A stretch of 64,000 nt of DNA from Streptomyces pyxinicus (GCF_024753135.1 NZ_JANUGP010000002.1:248001-312000); one strand, 5' to 3'. Shown: positions 26,903-35,808, numbered from the stretch's first letter. Program-made: numbers and translations. Notes: generated by a model not told the origin, from the sequence alone.

Positions 26903-27159
26903 GCCCCTCCGCTCGCCGGATCGCCCGGAACCGCCCGGAAGTGGAGCAAGTTCCTACGCTTCTTTCCGCGCGGCTGCCCAGCGGCCGTTCCCTGAAACGC
27001 CGGGCCACAAACCGGCGATGATCGACAAGGGGCTTGTTTCGGTCACTATCGATCGTGTTCGATCAGAGGTGGCCGCGCCTCGCGTGAAGGTTGTGTGAAG
27101 AGGGCACTATCACCTGCGGTGCCACGGGGGGCGCACATTGTCACAAAGGGGCGTGCGCT

Positions 27160-27174
27160 GTCGGACGTGCCGAC
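27160..27174. promoter_or_regulatory. Small dyad GTCGG-N5-CCGAC upstream of the ECF sigma gene
   Basis: GTCGG (27160-27164) and CCGAC (27170-27174) form a short inverted repeat directly before TACATT (27175-27180), a -10-like hexamer. The 26903-27300 gap otherwise holds divergent promoters and the 21-bp repeats described separately; I see no gene in it. Confidence 0.35.
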
Positions 27175-27230
27175 TACATTCGAGAGGACGGCGCGGAGAG
27201 GCTGGACGCCGGAGCACGGAGTACGGAGCG

Positions 27231-27272
27231 CGGAGTACAGGGCACGGAGCACGGAGTACAGGGCACGGGAGT
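27231..27272. repeat. 21-bp tandem repeats in the leader of the ECF sigma gene
   Basis: Two units beginning CGGAGTACAGGGCACGG occur at 27231-27251 and 27252-27272; related GGAGCACGGAGTAC blocks flank them from 27211 to 27285. The array ends about 30 bp before the start codon and just before the GAGGGGAGGG ribosome binding site. Confidence 0.8.
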
Positions 27273-27300
27273 ACGCAGCACGGGCGAGGGGAGGGACCGT

Positions 27301-27873
27301 ATGGCCGGGCAGGACGCACCGCCCCGCGGGGACCGCAAGATGCAGCAGCGGCTGGCGCGCGGGGAGGCGGCGGCCCTGGGCGAGCTGTACGACCGGTACG
27401 CCTCGCTGGTGCACAGCCTCGCCCACCGGGTCCTCGGCGAGGAGAAGGCCGCCGACACCGTCACCCGCGAGGTCTTCGCCCACGTCTGGGAGCACCCCGA
27501 GACCTACGACCCGCGGCAGGGCCCGCTGCGCACCTGGATCACCACCGTCACACGCCGGCTCGCGGTCGGGCGGCTGCGCGACAGCGAGGCCGCCGCGCTG
27601 GGCCACGGCCTCGGCGGCGATGCCGGGGAACTGGAGCGCAAGGTGCGCCACGCCTCGGTCGCCGCCCGCGCCTACGACATCGTCCACGCCATGCCGGCCC
27701 CGCTGCGCGCCGCCCTGGAACTGGCCTACGTCCAGCGCCGGGACTACCGCCAGACCGCCACCGACCTGAACGTCACCGAGGACGAGGCCCGCCGCCGGCT
27801 CCGGCTCGGCCTGCAACTGCTGTCCACCGCCCACGACGCCGGAGTCCCTCCGGAACCGGGAGGTGCGCGGTGA
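27301..27873 (+). CDS. ECF-type RNA polymerase sigma factor
   Basis: 190 residues with sigma region 2 (LGELYDRYASLVHSLAHRVLG, then VFAHVWEHPETYDPRQGPLRTWITTVTRRLAVGRLR) and region 4 (AYVQRRDYRQTATDLNVTEDEARRRLRLGLQ). ATG 27301 follows GGGGAGGGACCGT, a good site, so the open frame back to 27091 is leader sequence. The stop overlaps the next start (GTGA, 27870-27873), giving translational coupling to its zinc-finger anti-sigma partner. The target promoters are unknown. Confidence 0.9.
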   Translation: MAGQDAPPRGDRKMQQRLARGEAAALGELYDRYASLVHSLAHRVLGEEKAADTVTREVFAHVWEHPETYDPRQGPLRTWITTVTRRLAVGRLRDSEAAALGHGLGGDAGELERKVRHASVAARAYDIVHAMPAPLRAALELAYVQRRDYRQTATDLNVTEDEARRRLRLGLQLLSTAHDAGVPPEPGGAR

Positions 27874-29174
27874 GCGGCGCGGGCGGACACGGGGCGCACG
27901 ACGACGACCGCGAGGAGGACGGGCGGCAGCGATCAGAGGACGAGCGGTACCCGTCCCGGGACGCGCCCGACCCCGTCGAGCCGCCCCGCATCCCGCTGCC
28001 CCGCGCCTCCGTCGAGGACGGCGAACGCGCGCTGCCCGACCCGGACGACGTGCTGCCCGCCCCGCTGGACCTGCCCCACGATGTCCTGAAATCGCTGCTC
28101 GGCGCGTGGGCGCTGGCGGCCTGCTCGGCGGCGGAGACGGCCGCCGTGGAGGATCACCTCGGCGGTTGCGGAGCCTGTGCCGACGAGGCACGGCGGCTGC
28201 GCGAGGCGGTCGGGCTGCTGCACCAGCCGGAGAGCCTCGACCTGGACCCGGGGCTGCGCACCCGGGTGCTGGCGACCTGCCTGCAGCGCCGGCCGCCCCG
28301 CGTCCCGGTCCCGGACTGGGCGGCGGCGTACGACACCGAGACCGCGCGGCTCGACGCGCTGCTCCAGGACTTCGGGGACGCGGAGTGGCACGCGCCGGTG
28401 CGGCTGCGCTGGTTCGAGGCCGACGCGCCCGCGCACCGGCGGACGACCGTCGCCGGGGTGATCGCGCACCTGCTGGCGGTGGACGGCCTGATCGCTCGCG
28501 CCCTGGGCCTGCCGGACCCGGTGGCCGAGGGCGCGGAGGCGGCCGGGCCGACCGGGCGCACCGAGGCGTTCTGGCGGGCCTCGCGCGTGCCGCCGACCGC
28601 CGCGGTGCGCGGACCCTGGCGGGAGCAGAGCCACGCCCTGGTGCGGACGGTGTCGTTCACCGGCGGCCACGCGGGCGGCCTCGGGGTGCCGTACGGCGGG
28701 ATCGAACTGCCGCTGCACGACGCGATGCTGGACCGCGCCTTCGAGTGCTGGGTGCACGCGGAGGACATCGCGGTGGCGGTGGACTACCCCTACGACCCGC
28801 CCGCGCCGCGCCAGCTGCACCGGATGATCGACCTCGCGGCCCGGCTGCTGCCTGCCGCACTCGCCGAGCGCCGCCGGGCCGGCCTGTCCGCGCCCGGTAC
28901 GGCCCCGCACCTGGTCAGCGCCGGAGCGCCCGGGCAGAGCCTGCGGCTGGAGATCGAGGGCGCGGCAGGCGGCCAGTGGCTGATCCCGCTCGACTCACCG
29001 GGCGCGGTGGGCTCGGCCGCGCACGAGGTGGCCCATGTCGCCCTGGACGGCGTGGAGTTCTGCCGCCTGGCCGCGGGCCACCTGCCCCCGGAGGAAGCGG
29101 CGGCGGGCCAGGACGGCGACCGCGAGGCCATCAGAGACGTGCTCTACGCGACGGCGGCCCTGAGCCGCCTGTGA
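27870..29174 (+). CDS. Zinc-finger anti-sigma factor fused to a maleylpyruvate-isomerase-like domain
   Basis: 434 residues, start GTG overlapping the sigma gene stop by 4 bp. After an acidic, disordered N-terminus there is a zinc anti-sigma motif H96-LGG-C100-GA-C103 (HxxxCxxC). From about residue 150, a DinB/MDMPI (mycothiol-dependent maleylpyruvate isomerase-like) fold follows: RTTVAGVIAHLLAVDGLIARAL, then MLDRAFECWVHAEDIAVAVDYP. No membrane helix, so this would be a soluble anti-sigma factor. The MDMPI part may sense a thiol or other small molecule and release the sigma factor. Confidence 0.85.
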   Translation: MSGAGGHGAHDDDREEDGRQRSEDERYPSRDAPDPVEPPRIPLPRASVEDGERALPDPDDVLPAPLDLPHDVLKSLLGAWALAACSAAETAAVEDHLGGCGACADEARRLREAVGLLHQPESLDLDPGLRTRVLATCLQRRPPRVPVPDWAAAYDTETARLDALLQDFGDAEWHAPVRLRWFEADAPAHRRTTVAGVIAHLLAVDGLIARALGLPDPVAEGAEAAGPTGRTEAFWRASRVPPTAAVRGPWREQSHALVRTVSFTGGHAGGLGVPYGGIELPLHDAMLDRAFECWVHAEDIAVAVDYPYDPPAPRQLHRMIDLAARLLPAALAERRRAGLSAPGTAPHLVSAGAPGQSLRLEIEGAAGGQWLIPLDSPGAVGSAAHEVAHVALDGVEFCRLAAGHLPPEEAAAGQDGDREAIRDVLYATAALSRL

Positions 29175-29188
29175 CTCCCGGGCCCCAA

Positions 29189-29308
29189 AGGGGCGCGGGG
29201 AACTGCGCGACCAGCCACCACGAACCCGCAGCCGACGGCCACGCCTCCGCGCCCGACAGGGGCGCGGGGAACTGCGCGATCAACCCCCACGCGCCCGCAG
29301 CCGCCGAC
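29189..29308. repeat. Two copies of a dispersed intergenic GGGGCGCGGGGAACTGCGCG element
   Basis: AGGGGCGCGGGGAACTGCGC begins at 29189 and at 29258, each followed by a similar 30-base tail ending in CCCGCAGCCG. This element is familiar as a common intergenic repeat in Streptomyces genomes, often behind genes; it may act as a terminator or be a miniature repeat. It lies between the anti-sigma gene and purU (convergent). Confidence 0.7.
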
Positions 29309-29321
29309 ACACCCCTCGCGC

Positions 29322-29399
29322 CCAGCCGCTAGACGAACACCACCCGTCCAGCCGCTAGACGAACACCACCCGCCGAGCCGCTACGCGAACACGACCGTC
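29322..29399. repeat. Three tandem 26-bp copies of the purU 3' end
   Basis: Units 29322-29347 and 29348-29373 differ at one or two bases; the third, 29374-29399, is diverged and contains the true end of purU. Read on the minus strand every unit encodes a VVF-containing end followed by a stop codon (TAG). Confidence 0.85.
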
Positions 29400-30262
29400 C
29401 GGCGCCCGTTGAGCAGAATCCGCCGCTCCGCGTGCCACTTCACGGCCCGCGCCAGCGCCTGGCACTCCACGTCGCGGCCGACGGCCACCAGCTGGTCCGG
29501 CGTCACGTCGTGGCCGACGCGCTCGACCTCCTGCTCGATGATCGGCCCCTCGTCCAGGTCGGCGGTGACGTAGTGCGCCGTCGCCCCGATCAGCTTCACA
29601 CCCCGGGCGTGCGCCTGGTGGTACGGCTTGGCGCCCTTGAAGCTCGGCAGGAACGAGTGGTGGATGTTGATGATCCGCCCGCTGAGCCGCTTGCACAGGT
29701 CGTCGGAGATGACCTGCATGTAGCGCGCGAGCACGACCAGCTCGACGTTCTCCTCGCGCACGATCTCCAGCAGCCGCGCCTCACCCTCGGACTTGGTGTC
29801 CTTGGTGACCGGGATGTGGTGGAACGGAATGCCGTAGGAACCCACCAGCTCCTCGAAGTCCGTGTGGTTGGAGACCACGCCCACGATCTCCACCGGCAGC
29901 GCGCCGATCCGGGCCCGGAACAGCAGGTCGTTCAGGCAGTGCCCGAACTTGCTGACCATCAGCAGGATCCGCATCCTCGTGTCGGCCCCGTCGAGCTGCC
30001 AGTCCATGTGGAAGGAGTCGCCGATCGCGGCGAAGCTGGCCCGCAGCTTCTCCAGCGTCACCGGCGCCTCGGCCGAGAAGTGCACGCGCATGAAGAACAG
30101 ACCCGTGTCGTGGTCGCCGAACTGCTGGCTGTCCTCGATGTTGCAGCCGGTCATGAAGAGATAGCTGGAGACGGCGTGCACGATGCCCTGCTTGTCCGGG
30201 CAGGACAGGGTCAGGACGTACTGGTCGGCCGGGGCGGCGGCGGGCGCGGACTGCTCGTTCAT
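29381..30262 (-). CDS. purU: Formyltetrahydrofolate deformylase
   Basis: 293 residues. N-terminal ACT domain (about 14-95; YVLTLSCPDKQGIVHAVSSYL) and C-terminal formyltransferase-fold hydrolase (100-293) with the catalytic Asn/His in NIHHSFLPSFKG and Asp in TADLDEGPIIEQ. The enzyme hydrolyses 10-formyl-THF to THF and formate, balancing one-carbon pools. Length is normal. The 3' end has been tandemly duplicated downstream. Start ATG 30262. Confidence 0.95.
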   Translation of the reverse strand: MNEQSAPAAAPADQYVLTLSCPDKQGIVHAVSSYLFMTGCNIEDSQQFGDHDTGLFFMRVHFSAEAPVTLEKLRASFAAIGDSFHMDWQLDGADTRMRILLMVSKFGHCLNDLLFRARIGALPVEIVGVVSNHTDFEELVGSYGIPFHHIPVTKDTKSEGEARLLEIVREENVELVVLARYMQVISDDLCKRLSGRIINIHHSFLPSFKGAKPYHQAHARGVKLIGATAHYVTADLDEGPIIEQEVERVGHDVTPDQLVAVGRDVECQALARAVKWHAERRILLNGRRTVVFA

Positions 30263-30308
30263 GCACCACAGAATCCCACACCCGGCCCCGGCCGAGGGCC
30301 GCCGTCCG

Positions 30309-30755
30309 CTACCCGGACCGCGTCACGATCCGCAGGATCTCCAGGCTGCGCGGCGGCACGTCGGGGTCGTCGCCGTCGCTCGCGGCGAGCCGCACGTGCG
30401 CGTCCCGTGCCGCCCGCACCGCCTCCGGCCACGCCTCGTGCTCCAGGTAGGCGGCGACCGGCGCGTCCGGCCCGACCTGGTGCATGATCCGCAGCACCCG
30501 CAGGACGGCGGTGTCGACGAGCGCCGCCTCCTGGGAGTCGCGGAAGATGGTGCCGACGTACTTCTCCGCCGACCAGTTGTCCAGCCAGGTGTCCTCCACC
30601 AGCCGGTAGACGGCGTCGGTGACGTCGCCGTACCCGTCCACGCCGGCCAGCCAGACGTCCCGCTGGAACACCGGGTCGGAGAGCATGTGCAGCGCCGAGC
30701 GCACGTGCGTGCGCCAGCGCCACCACGGCATGTCGTTCAGGGGCATGCCGCCCAT
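30309..30755 (-). CDS. SCO4402-family protein, unknown function
   Basis: About 148 residues, matching the small actinobacterial family named after S. coelicolor SCO4402: MPLNDMPWWRWRTHVRSALHMLSDPVFQRDVWL is the conserved N-terminal block and LVDTAVLRVLRIMHQVGPDAPVAAYLEHEAWPEAVRAARDAH the C-terminal one. Mostly helical, soluble, no known activity. Start is uncertain (Met at 30755 or 30746; frame open to 30830). Located 46 bp from purU on the same strand, likely co-transcribed. Confidence 0.75.
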   Translation of the reverse strand: MGGMPLNDMPWWRWRTHVRSALHMLSDPVFQRDVWLAGVDGYGDVTDAVYRLVEDTWLDNWSAEKYVGTIFRDSQEAALVDTAVLRVLRIMHQVGPDAPVAAYLEHEAWPEAVRAARDAHVRLAASDGDDPDVPPRSLEILRIVTRSG

Positions 30756-30926
30756 GGTGGAGGAGCGACGGCCGCGACGGGAAGAGTTCTCCGAACCTTG
30801 CACGGTCATCGATCGTACGTTCCCCGGCACAGAAGCCTCACATGCCCCGGTAATTCACCCCGGTGTCACCTTTCGTCGACCGAGGGTCACTCCCGGGTTC
30901 GCGGCGCCCGGGAATCGTGCGGGTGT

Positions 30927-32246
30927 ATGACCGGCAGGCGACGCACCCGTACCCTCCCCGTACTCTCCCGTCCCGTCCGGCGCACGGCCCTGGCCGCGGG
31001 CGCCCTGGCCCTGTGTACGTCGTTCACCGCCGGGTGCGGGCTCGTGCCCGGCGGCGCGGGGGGCGCCGCGGGCGACCCGGTCAAGGTGATGACCTGGGCG
31101 CCGCAGGACACCGACGCCACCAACAAGCCCGGCATGCCCGCGATGGCGCTCGCCTACGCGAAGTGGGTCAACGCGCAGGGCGGTATCGCCGGGCACCGCC
31201 TTGAGGTCCTCACCTGCAACGACCACAACGACAGCGTGGGCGCCGCGAAATGCGCCCGGCGCGCGGCGGCCGAGGGCGTGGTCGCGGTCGTCGGCTCCTA
31301 CAGCCAGTTCGGCGACTCCTACCTCGCCCCGCTGGAGAGCGCCGGCATCCCCTACATAGGCGGCTACGGCGTCACCAACGACGAGTTCACCGGCAGCATG
31401 TCGTACCCGGTCAACGGCGGCCAGCCGACCCTGCTGGCCGGTCTCGGCAAGGCCCTCGCCGGCACCTGCGGCACGGTCGTGCTGGTCCGGCCCGACAGCA
31501 TCGCCGGCGACGAGCTGCCCGCCATGCTCGACTCCGGGCTGAAGGCCGGCGGGCACCCGGACGCGGCCGACCAGCTCGCCGCCGAGGACGCCACCGAGTA
31601 CGGCGGCCAGGCCGAGCGGGCGCTGCGCGCGGCGACCGGGAACCCGGCGAAGGAGGGCTGTGTGGTGCCCGCGCTCGGGGACCGCACCGACACCTTCATG
31701 GACTCCTTCCGGCGGGCCCGCGCCGGGTACCCGGCGGTGCGCACGGCGACTGTGCTGGGCAGCGTCGACCAGACGGTGATCAACACCACCGGCGGCGCGT
31801 CCTCGCCGTACGAGGGCGCGTACATCACCGGCTGGTACCCGCCCGCCTCGGACGCGCGCTGGGACGGGATGAAGAAGGTGATCGACGAGGAGGCCTTCGG
31901 CGACAACCGCATCGACCCCGCGGACGCCGGTGTGCAGACCACCTGGATCGCCTACACCGTGCTCAAGGCCGTCCTGGAGAAGATCGGGGACGGCGAGGTC
32001 GGCGCCGACAGCGTGCGCCGGGCCCTCAACGGCGGGCTGCGGGTCTCCACCGGCGGCCTCACCCCGGACCTGCGCTGGCCCTACGAGGGCAAGCTGGCCG
32101 GGGTCGGCTTCTCCCGCCTGGTCAACGCCGACGTCACCCTCCAGGTGGTGAGGGACGGCAAGCTGGTCGCGGCGGGCAAGGGCATCGGCGGCCCCGACGG
32201 CATCGCCGACATGACCGCCACCCTCCAGCACGCGGATGTGCAGTGA
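30927..32246 (+). CDS. Branched-chain-amino-acid-type solute-binding lipoprotein
   Basis: 439 residues. Lipoprotein signal ends at FTAGC (Cys near residue 36). The mature part is a type-I periplasmic-binding fold: AYAKWVNAQGGIAGHRLEVLTCNDHND, VVAVVGSYSQFGDSYLAPLESAGIPYIGG, and a C-terminal lobe with TTWIAYTVLKAVLEKI. This resembles LivJ/urea-type receptors. No permease or ATPase gene is next to it, so it is an orphan receptor or acts with a transporter elsewhere. ATG 30927; divergent from the SCO4402-like gene. Confidence 0.85.
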   Translation: MTGRRRTRTLPVLSRPVRRTALAAGALALCTSFTAGCGLVPGGAGGAAGDPVKVMTWAPQDTDATNKPGMPAMALAYAKWVNAQGGIAGHRLEVLTCNDHNDSVGAAKCARRAAAEGVVAVVGSYSQFGDSYLAPLESAGIPYIGGYGVTNDEFTGSMSYPVNGGQPTLLAGLGKALAGTCGTVVLVRPDSIAGDELPAMLDSGLKAGGHPDAADQLAAEDATEYGGQAERALRAATGNPAKEGCVVPALGDRTDTFMDSFRRARAGYPAVRTATVLGSVDQTVINTTGGASSPYEGAYITGWYPPASDARWDGMKKVIDEEAFGDNRIDPADAGVQTTWIAYTVLKAVLEKIGDGEVGADSVRRALNGGLRVSTGGLTPDLRWPYEGKLAGVGFSRLVNADVTLQVVRDGKLVAAGKGIGGPDGIADMTATLQHADVQ

Positions 32247-32264
32247 GCGCCGGGCGTCGGCCCG

Positions 32265-33965
32265 TCAGAGCTGGGTCGGCTGGCGCTGGGTGAGGCCGTA
32301 CTCGCGGGCGATGGCGTTCCAGAGCTGGGCCGCCTGCGCCTTCTGCGCGCTCGCGGTGCCGCTCTCCCGGTTGCCGGCCTGGGTCTCGCCGGTGGTCCGG
32401 GCGTGGCCCTTGCGGCAGACCTTCTGGTTCTTGGCCTGTCCGGCCCAGGCCGCGTAGTGGTCGTCGGCCGCGGCGGAGGCCTGCCATGCCTTGGTCAGCG
32501 CGGCGGTCAGCTCGCCGTGGGAGGGCAGCTTGTCCACGGTCAGCTGCCCGAGCCGGGTCACCAGCCGGCCGCGCTGCTTGGCGGCGTCGCGCAGGTTGCC
32601 GGCGGCCTGGTCGAGGTTGTCGCACTGCTTGACGTCGGCGACCGCCTGGATCACCGAGGCGCGGCTGCTGCCGCTGTCGCCGAGCAGCTTGTCGAGCGCG
32701 ACCGCCTGCTGCCGGGCCGGGTCGGCGTCGGGTGCGGCGGAGGATTCGCCCGCGGCCGGGGAGGTGGCGGAGACCGTCTTGCCGTCGTCGGCCGCCTTCT
32801 TGTCGCCCCCGCCGCTGAGCAGCGCGCCGGCCCCGAGTCCGAGGGCGACGATGACGACGCCGACGGCCGCGATCAGCGGCACCTTGGACCGGCCGCCGCG
32901 CCGCCCGCCGTCGTCTCCCGCGTCGTAGTCGTCGTAACCGCCGTGACCGCCGTGACCGCCGTGACCGTTGTGCGAGGGGCCTGCCGGGGTGTACGACGCC
33001 CGCGCCGGGCCGGTGTCCGACTGCGGGACGCGCGGGAGCTGCTGGGTGGACCCGGCCGGGGCGCCCTCGCCGCCGGGGCCCCGGAAGAGGTTGTCGAACT
33101 CGGCCGGGGGCTGCCGCTCGCCGTCCTGGGCCTGTCCGGCGTAGGGCGGGAGGTACTGGGTGGCCTCCGCGTCGGCGGACCCGGGCTGCTGCGCCTGCGC
33201 CTGCGGCTGCTGCTGCTGCTGGGAGCGGTGGCCGAGGTACCGCGTCTCCTCACCGGCGGACTCCGGCGGCAGCGCGCCCCCGGTCACCGGCGGCAGGTAC
33301 TGCGTGGCGCCCTCGTCGGCGGGGGCGGCCGGGACGGGCGGGAGGTACTGGGTGGCGCCCTCGTCCGCGGGCCCGCTCGGCACCGGCGGTATGTACTGGG
33401 TGGCGCCGTCGGCCGTCGGGGGCAGCGGGCCACCGGCGACCGGGTACGGCTCCTGCGGGTACGGCTGCTGCTGATAGGGCTGCTGGGGGTACGACTGCTG
33501 CGGGTACGCCTGCTGCTGGTGGGGCTGGGGCTGCTGCTGGTACGGCTGCTGATAGGGGTCCGCGCCGCTGTAGCCCGGCTGCGGGGCGCCGTAGCCGGGC
33601 TGGGGGGCGCCGTAGCCGGGCTGGGGGGCGACGCCGCCGTACTGCGCCTGCCCGGCCGCCTGCCCGCCGCCGTAGGACGGGGCCGGGGCGCCCTCGGGGG
33701 GCAGCGGGCCCGGGTTCGCCGGGGCGCCGGGGCCGCCCCACTGCGGGGCCGCCGCCGGGGGCCGGCCCTGGCCCTGCCGCGCATCCCGCGGCTGCTGCTG
33801 TTCGGGGCCCCAGGAGCCGCCCCAGGCCTGGCCGCCGGCCGGGGCCGCGGGGGCGGGCGTACCGGTCTGGCCCGGCAGCAGGGGCGCGCTTCCGTCGGAG
33901 GGCAGCACGACGCCTTCGCGCGCGTTCCGCTCCGAGGGCTCCTCGCCCTGTCCACTCTGCGTCAC
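32265..33965 (-). CDS. Membrane protein with long repetitive N-terminus (ATQYLPP repeats)
   Basis: 566 residues. Residues 1-350 are a Gln/Pro/Gly-rich disordered region with YGAPQPG and YPQQ repeats and then four ATQY[IL]PP motifs (roughly 210-300) plus a weaker STQQLP copy. One membrane helix follows (VPLIAAVGVVIVALGLGAGALL, about 385-406), then an extracytoplasmic helical domain (about 440-566) with a Cys pair (VKQCDN, KVCRKG). Topology: cytoplasmic tail, outside domain. Thr-x-x-Leu/Ile motifs could be kinase sites bound by FHA domains. GTG 33965 chosen because TAGGAG lies six bases upstream. Confidence 0.75.
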   Translation of the reverse strand: MTQSGQGEEPSERNAREGVVLPSDGSAPLLPGQTGTPAPAAPAGGQAWGGSWGPEQQQPRDARQGQGRPPAAAPQWGGPGAPANPGPLPPEGAPAPSYGGGQAAGQAQYGGVAPQPGYGAPQPGYGAPQPGYSGADPYQQPYQQQPQPHQQQAYPQQSYPQQPYQQQPYPQEPYPVAGGPLPPTADGATQYIPPVPSGPADEGATQYLPPVPAAPADEGATQYLPPVTGGALPPESAGEETRYLGHRSQQQQQPQAQAQQPGSADAEATQYLPPYAGQAQDGERQPPAEFDNLFRGPGGEGAPAGSTQQLPRVPQSDTGPARASYTPAGPSHNGHGGHGGHGGYDDYDAGDDGGRRGGRSKVPLIAAVGVVIVALGLGAGALLSGGGDKKAADDGKTVSATSPAAGESSAAPDADPARQQAVALDKLLGDSGSSRASVIQAVADVKQCDNLDQAAGNLRDAAKQRGRLVTRLGQLTVDKLPSHGELTAALTKAWQASAAADDHYAAWAGQAKNQKVCRKGHARTTGETQAGNRESGTASAQKAQAAQLWNAIAREYGLTQRQPTQL

Positions 33966-34165
33966 CGGGACTCCTACCAATGGGGGACCTTGTGAATCGT
34001 CGGCTCACGCTACCGGGTCCCCGGAGCCGGGTGCCACGCAGCTCTGGGCGCCATCTCCTTCCCTGTGACAGCGGTGGCAAAACGCCCCGCGCCGCGCTGT
34101 CGAGGGCACCCGGTGGCCGTACGGGTGCCGTTCGCCTGGTGTTCACGCGCGCGCGGGGCCGTTGT

Positions 34166-35551
34166 TCAGGCGGCCTCCTGAAGATCGAGACGCGCCCCGA
34201 ACTCCCTGACCACCGCCTCGTCACGGAAGGGCTCCAGGCGGTGCTGGAGATCCTCCAGATACTCGGCGCCGCGGTTGGAGCGCAGCGTCTCCAGCAGCTC
34301 GACCGCCTTCACGCCGGTGGCGCAGGCCTGCTCGACCTCGCGCTGCTGCACCTGGGCCGTGGCGAGCAGCACATAGCCGATGGCGCGTCTCCGGGCCCGG
34401 GTCTCGGGGTGGCCGGCCAGCGCCTGCCCGGCGTACCGGGCCGCCGCCTCGGGCTGGCCGAGGTCGCGGTGGCAGTGCGCCAACTCGTCGGCTAGGTAGG
34501 CCTCGTCGAAGTGCCGGATCCACACCGGGTCGTCCCCGGAGGAGGTGTCCGCCGCCTCCATCGCGGTGAGCGCCCGGCCGGTCGCCGCCTGCGCCGCGCG
34601 TCCGTCGCCGAGCAGCGCGTGTCCGCGGGCCTCGGCCGCGTGGAACATCGCCTCCACGCGCGGGGTCACCTGCCCGCGCGCCCCTTCCTGCGCCGCCCGC
34701 GCCAACTGGGAGATCTCGCGCGGGTTCCCGAGCTGCGCGGCCAGGTGGCTCATCGACGCGGCGAGCACATAGCCGCCGTACCCGCGGTCCCCGGCGGCCT
34801 GCGCGAGGCGCAGCGACTGGATGTAGTACCGCTGGGCGAGGCCCGGTTGGCCGGTGTCGACCGCCATGTATCCGGCCAGCTCGGTCAACCGGGCTACGGC
34901 GGCGAACAGTTCGCGGCCGACCGCCTCCCGGTAGGAGCCGGCGAGCAGCCCGGAGACGACGCTGTTCAGGTAGTGCACGACGACCGGGCGCACGTGCCCG
35001 CTGCCGTACTGGTGGTCGAGGTCGGTCAGCGCCTGGGTCATGGACCGGACGGCCGCCACGTCGGACTGGCCCACGCGCGGGCCGGCCTGCCGGGCCACCT
35101 GGGCGTCCGGCGCGGAGATCAGCCAGTCGCGGCTGGGCTCGACCAGCGCGGAGGCGGCGACGGAGGAGCCGGACAGGAAGTCCCGGCGCCCCACGTCGCT
35201 GCGCCACAGCTCGCAGACCTGCTCGATGGCCCCCAGTACCGTCGGCGAGAACTGGAGACCGACCCCCGAGGCGAGGTTCTTGCCGTTGGCCATGCCGATC
35301 TCGTCGATCGTGACCGTACGGCCGAGCTTGCGCCCGAGCGCCTCGGCGATGATCGCAGGCGCCCGGCCCCGCGGCTGCTGGCCGCGCAGCCAGCGGGCCA
35401 CGGACGTCTTGTCGTAGCGCAGGTCGAGACCGTGCTCCGCGCCGCACATGTTGACCCGCCGGGCCAGCCCGGCGTTGGAGCATCCCGCTTCCTGGATGAG
35501 TGCCTGCAGCCGTTCGTTCGGCTGCCTCGCCACTAGAGGCCTTGCGGCCAT
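34166..35551 (-). CDS. NsdA-like tetratricopeptide transcriptional regulator
   Basis: 461 residues. N-terminal helix-turn-helix-like region (RLQALIQEAGCSNAGLARRVNMCGAEHGLDLRYDKTSVARWLRGQQPRG, residues 12-60) and a C-terminal two-thirds of TPR-like helices (GYMAVDTGQPGLAQRYYIQSLRLAQAAGDRGYGG). The same architecture is found in NsdA, a negative regulator of Streptomyces differentiation; I would not claim orthology. ATG 35551 follows GGGG with suitable spacing. Divergent from the prim-pol-like gene. Confidence 0.8.
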   Translation of the reverse strand: MAARPLVARQPNERLQALIQEAGCSNAGLARRVNMCGAEHGLDLRYDKTSVARWLRGQQPRGRAPAIIAEALGRKLGRTVTIDEIGMANGKNLASGVGLQFSPTVLGAIEQVCELWRSDVGRRDFLSGSSVAASALVEPSRDWLISAPDAQVARQAGPRVGQSDVAAVRSMTQALTDLDHQYGSGHVRPVVVHYLNSVVSGLLAGSYREAVGRELFAAVARLTELAGYMAVDTGQPGLAQRYYIQSLRLAQAAGDRGYGGYVLAASMSHLAAQLGNPREISQLARAAQEGARGQVTPRVEAMFHAAEARGHALLGDGRAAQAATGRALTAMEAADTSSGDDPVWIRHFDEAYLADELAHCHRDLGQPEAAARYAGQALAGHPETRARRRAIGYVLLATAQVQQREVEQACATGVKAVELLETLRSNRGAEYLEDLQHRLEPFRDEAVVREFGARLDLQEAA

Positions 35552-35776
35552 GTGCTTACCCCCTGTTGCGATCCCCTGGAGCGTGTCGGGAAGATCACTG
35601 CCCAGCCGACATACCGTCAATGCGCGACATGTGCGATTTGCCGGGGTAACGACTGGAGCCACCCCCACCCCTGACTACCCGCTTCACCTCCCGCCTCCTC
35701 CTACGCGCCCCCAGGCGTGCACCCATGCGCCCCGGTTGCGGAAGCGATGCTCCTCCCCCGCGCGCGATAGAGCCGT

Positions 35777-35799
35777 AACTCCCGTTGGACGCGGGAGTT
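35777..35799. promoter_or_regulatory. Inverted repeat AACTCCCG-N7-CGGGAGTT
   Basis: A perfect 8-bp dyad lies 10 bp before the GTG start of the 35809 gene, in the divergent gap shared with the NsdA-like regulator. It could be an operator or an mRNA hairpin masking the ribosome binding site of the 35809 gene. Confidence 0.5.
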
Positions 35800-35808
35800 G
35801 AGTGGGGC

